DNA of 37,073 nucleotides from NCBI RefSeq assembly GCF_008831285.2, contig NW_022204860.1, forward strand, positions 1 to 37,073, read 5' to 3'. A model generated the notes under the pieces. It searched no databases. It saw only the letters and a program-made list of their open reading frames with translations, and was not told where the DNA came from. Within the stretch, counting starts at the first letter, position 1. Every line of letters begins with the position of its first letter. Of the stretch, positions 36,325 through 37,073 are shown piece after piece. The DNA comes from Nymphaea colorata. Lineage: Eukaryota > Streptophyta > Magnoliopsida > Nymphaeales > Nymphaeaceae. Both the position numbers and the translations under genes were made by a program.

Positions 36325-37073
36325 ATCTATGCTTTTGTTTGACCCCTTTTACTTAATTCAATGAAACAAAAATTCTACTTATTGGACTAACTACAAGCAT
36401 CAAACTAATCTATACATCAGATTTGTGTCCATATGAATTGGTGATTTCAATCATTTAAATCGTTACTTATACATGTAATAACAAGTGAAACACATTAGAT
36501 TAACTATAAAAGAGCAAATGAACCACTTGAATTTTGTTCATTTTCATGCAAACTTGTGATTTAAATCCACTAAATCTTTCAACGTGGATGTAGCAACATG
36601 TTAATCACATTCAATGAAATATGCGTGCTCAGATGAATCGCTTAAATCCCACTCGTATTGATACAAACTTGTGATTTCAATTCATTAGATCCTTACTATT
36701 GATGTAACTACAAGTTCAACTCATTGGATTGACTACAAGAGATCAAACTAATGCGTAGATCCCACTTGCATCCATTTGAACTTGTGATTTCAATCAACAA
36801 AATCAATCATTGTACATGTAATAACAAGTGAAACGCATTAGGCTAATGATAAGCGATCAAACGAATGACGTGAATCTCATTTTTTCGTACAAACTTTTAG
36901 TTTGAACCATTGAAATCATTCGTTATAGATGTAATAACAAGCGAAACACGTTATATTAACTGAAATACAGCAAGTAAATAACTTAAATGTCATTTATGTT
37001 CATACAAGCCTGTAATTTCATTCCACTAAATCATTCAACATGCATCTTTAAGCACATTCACCACATTAGTTGT
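36325..37073 (+). repeat. Unit R19, partial at window end
   Basis: First 749 bases of a further unit: spacer, monomers m1-m5 and part of m6. The last 15 or so bases (37059-37073) depart from every other copy (caccacattagttgt in place of cacgcattagtttgtg), typical of a low-accuracy sequence end. The array therefore runs off the window. Confidence 0.93.

Larger units (their letters stand above)
15013..37073 (+). repeat. Right arm of satellite array: 18.6 higher-order units, plus orientation
   Basis: The array is head-to-tail, with landmark gggatctatgcttttg. The 'atctatgc' begins at 15013, 16187, 17372, 18555, 19741, 20926, 22110, 23297, 24483, 25668, 26854, 28039, 29223, 30406, 31591, 32774, 33960, 35139 and 36325. 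Sixteen of the eighteen complete copies are 1183-1187 bp; the exceptions are the first (1174, next to the junction) and the seventeenth (1179). Copies look almost identical, with differences confined to one or a few missing bases at recurring positions. This arm is the cleaner version of the unit and should serve as its reference. It ends in mid-unit at the window edge. No coding region, RNA gene or insertion is present. Confidence 0.98.

Noticed and set aside
1-37073. CRISPR array
   Set aside because: The short boxes recur at about 115 bp, but the sequence between them is repeated in every unit, boxes occur in both orientations, and box copies are diverged. There are no unique spacers and no cas genes.
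1-37073. Transposon or retroelement tandem
   Set aside because: No frame long enough for a transposase, integrase or reverse transcriptase exists on either strand, and the inverted repeats are explained by monomers in opposite orientation with no target-site duplications visible.
1-37073. Plasmid or phage iteron origin, or the tandem repeats of archaeal giant elements
   Set aside because: Iterons are short, few and next to a replication gene; here a complex unit of about 1.2 kb fills 37 kb with no gene.
1-37073. tRNA, rRNA or other structured RNA genes
   Set aside because: No tRNA B-box or A-box pair, no conserved rRNA segment and no terminator-like stem with a T-run was seen; the only long stems come from inverted monomers.
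37059-37073. Divergent last bases as the true edge of the array
   Set aside because: Only about 15 bases differ, by indels within recognisable repeat sequence; this fits a low-accuracy sequence end and not a boundary with new DNA.

Overview
The whole 37,073-base window is tandem-repeat DNA. I find no gene, RNA gene, transposon, CRISPR array or unique-sequence flank on either strand. It is about 31% G+C by hand counts on sample lines. Stops occur in all frames, and CpG is not visibly depleted (about 26 per repeat unit). It starts and ends inside the repeat, so the true array is longer. The organism cannot be named. A multi-kilobase higher-order satellite of this kind is typical of eukaryotic heterochromatin (centromeric, pericentromeric or subtelomeric), so a eukaryotic nuclear genome is the best inference.

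Three nested scales of structure are visible. (1) The basic monomer is about 115 bp. Neighbouring monomers differ strongly but share a box like aacttgtgatttcaatc (box 1) and, almost always 31-32 bp further on, a box like atgtaataacaagtgaaac (box 2). (2) About ten monomers form a higher-order unit of about 1,185 bp. Its first block of about six monomers lies in one orientation and its second block of about four in the opposite one, so each unit is internally an inverted repeat with two orientation switches. (3) Units are head-to-tail and nearly identical within each arm, but the arm from 1 to about 15,000 is the reverse complement of the arm from about 15,000 to 37,073.

Layout: positions 1-14,823 hold about 12.6 units on the minus strand (one partial, eleven complete at 1,160-1,184 bp, one partial). 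Positions 14,824-15,060 are a degraded inversion junction. Positions 15,013-37,073 hold eighteen complete units (all but two are 1,183-1,187 bp) and one partial unit on the plus strand. Copies differ almost only by short deletions at recurring sites, with hardly any substitutions. This fits a highly homogenised array read with indel-prone technology. Accuracy is worst in the first kilobase and at the junction, so the inversion may be an assembly or fold-back artefact. The junction segment reads like the common subsequence of two related monomers.

The most noteworthy points are the bidirectional ten-monomer architecture, the fixed two-box monomer design, and the 15-kb-arm inversion, which needs raw-read confirmation.
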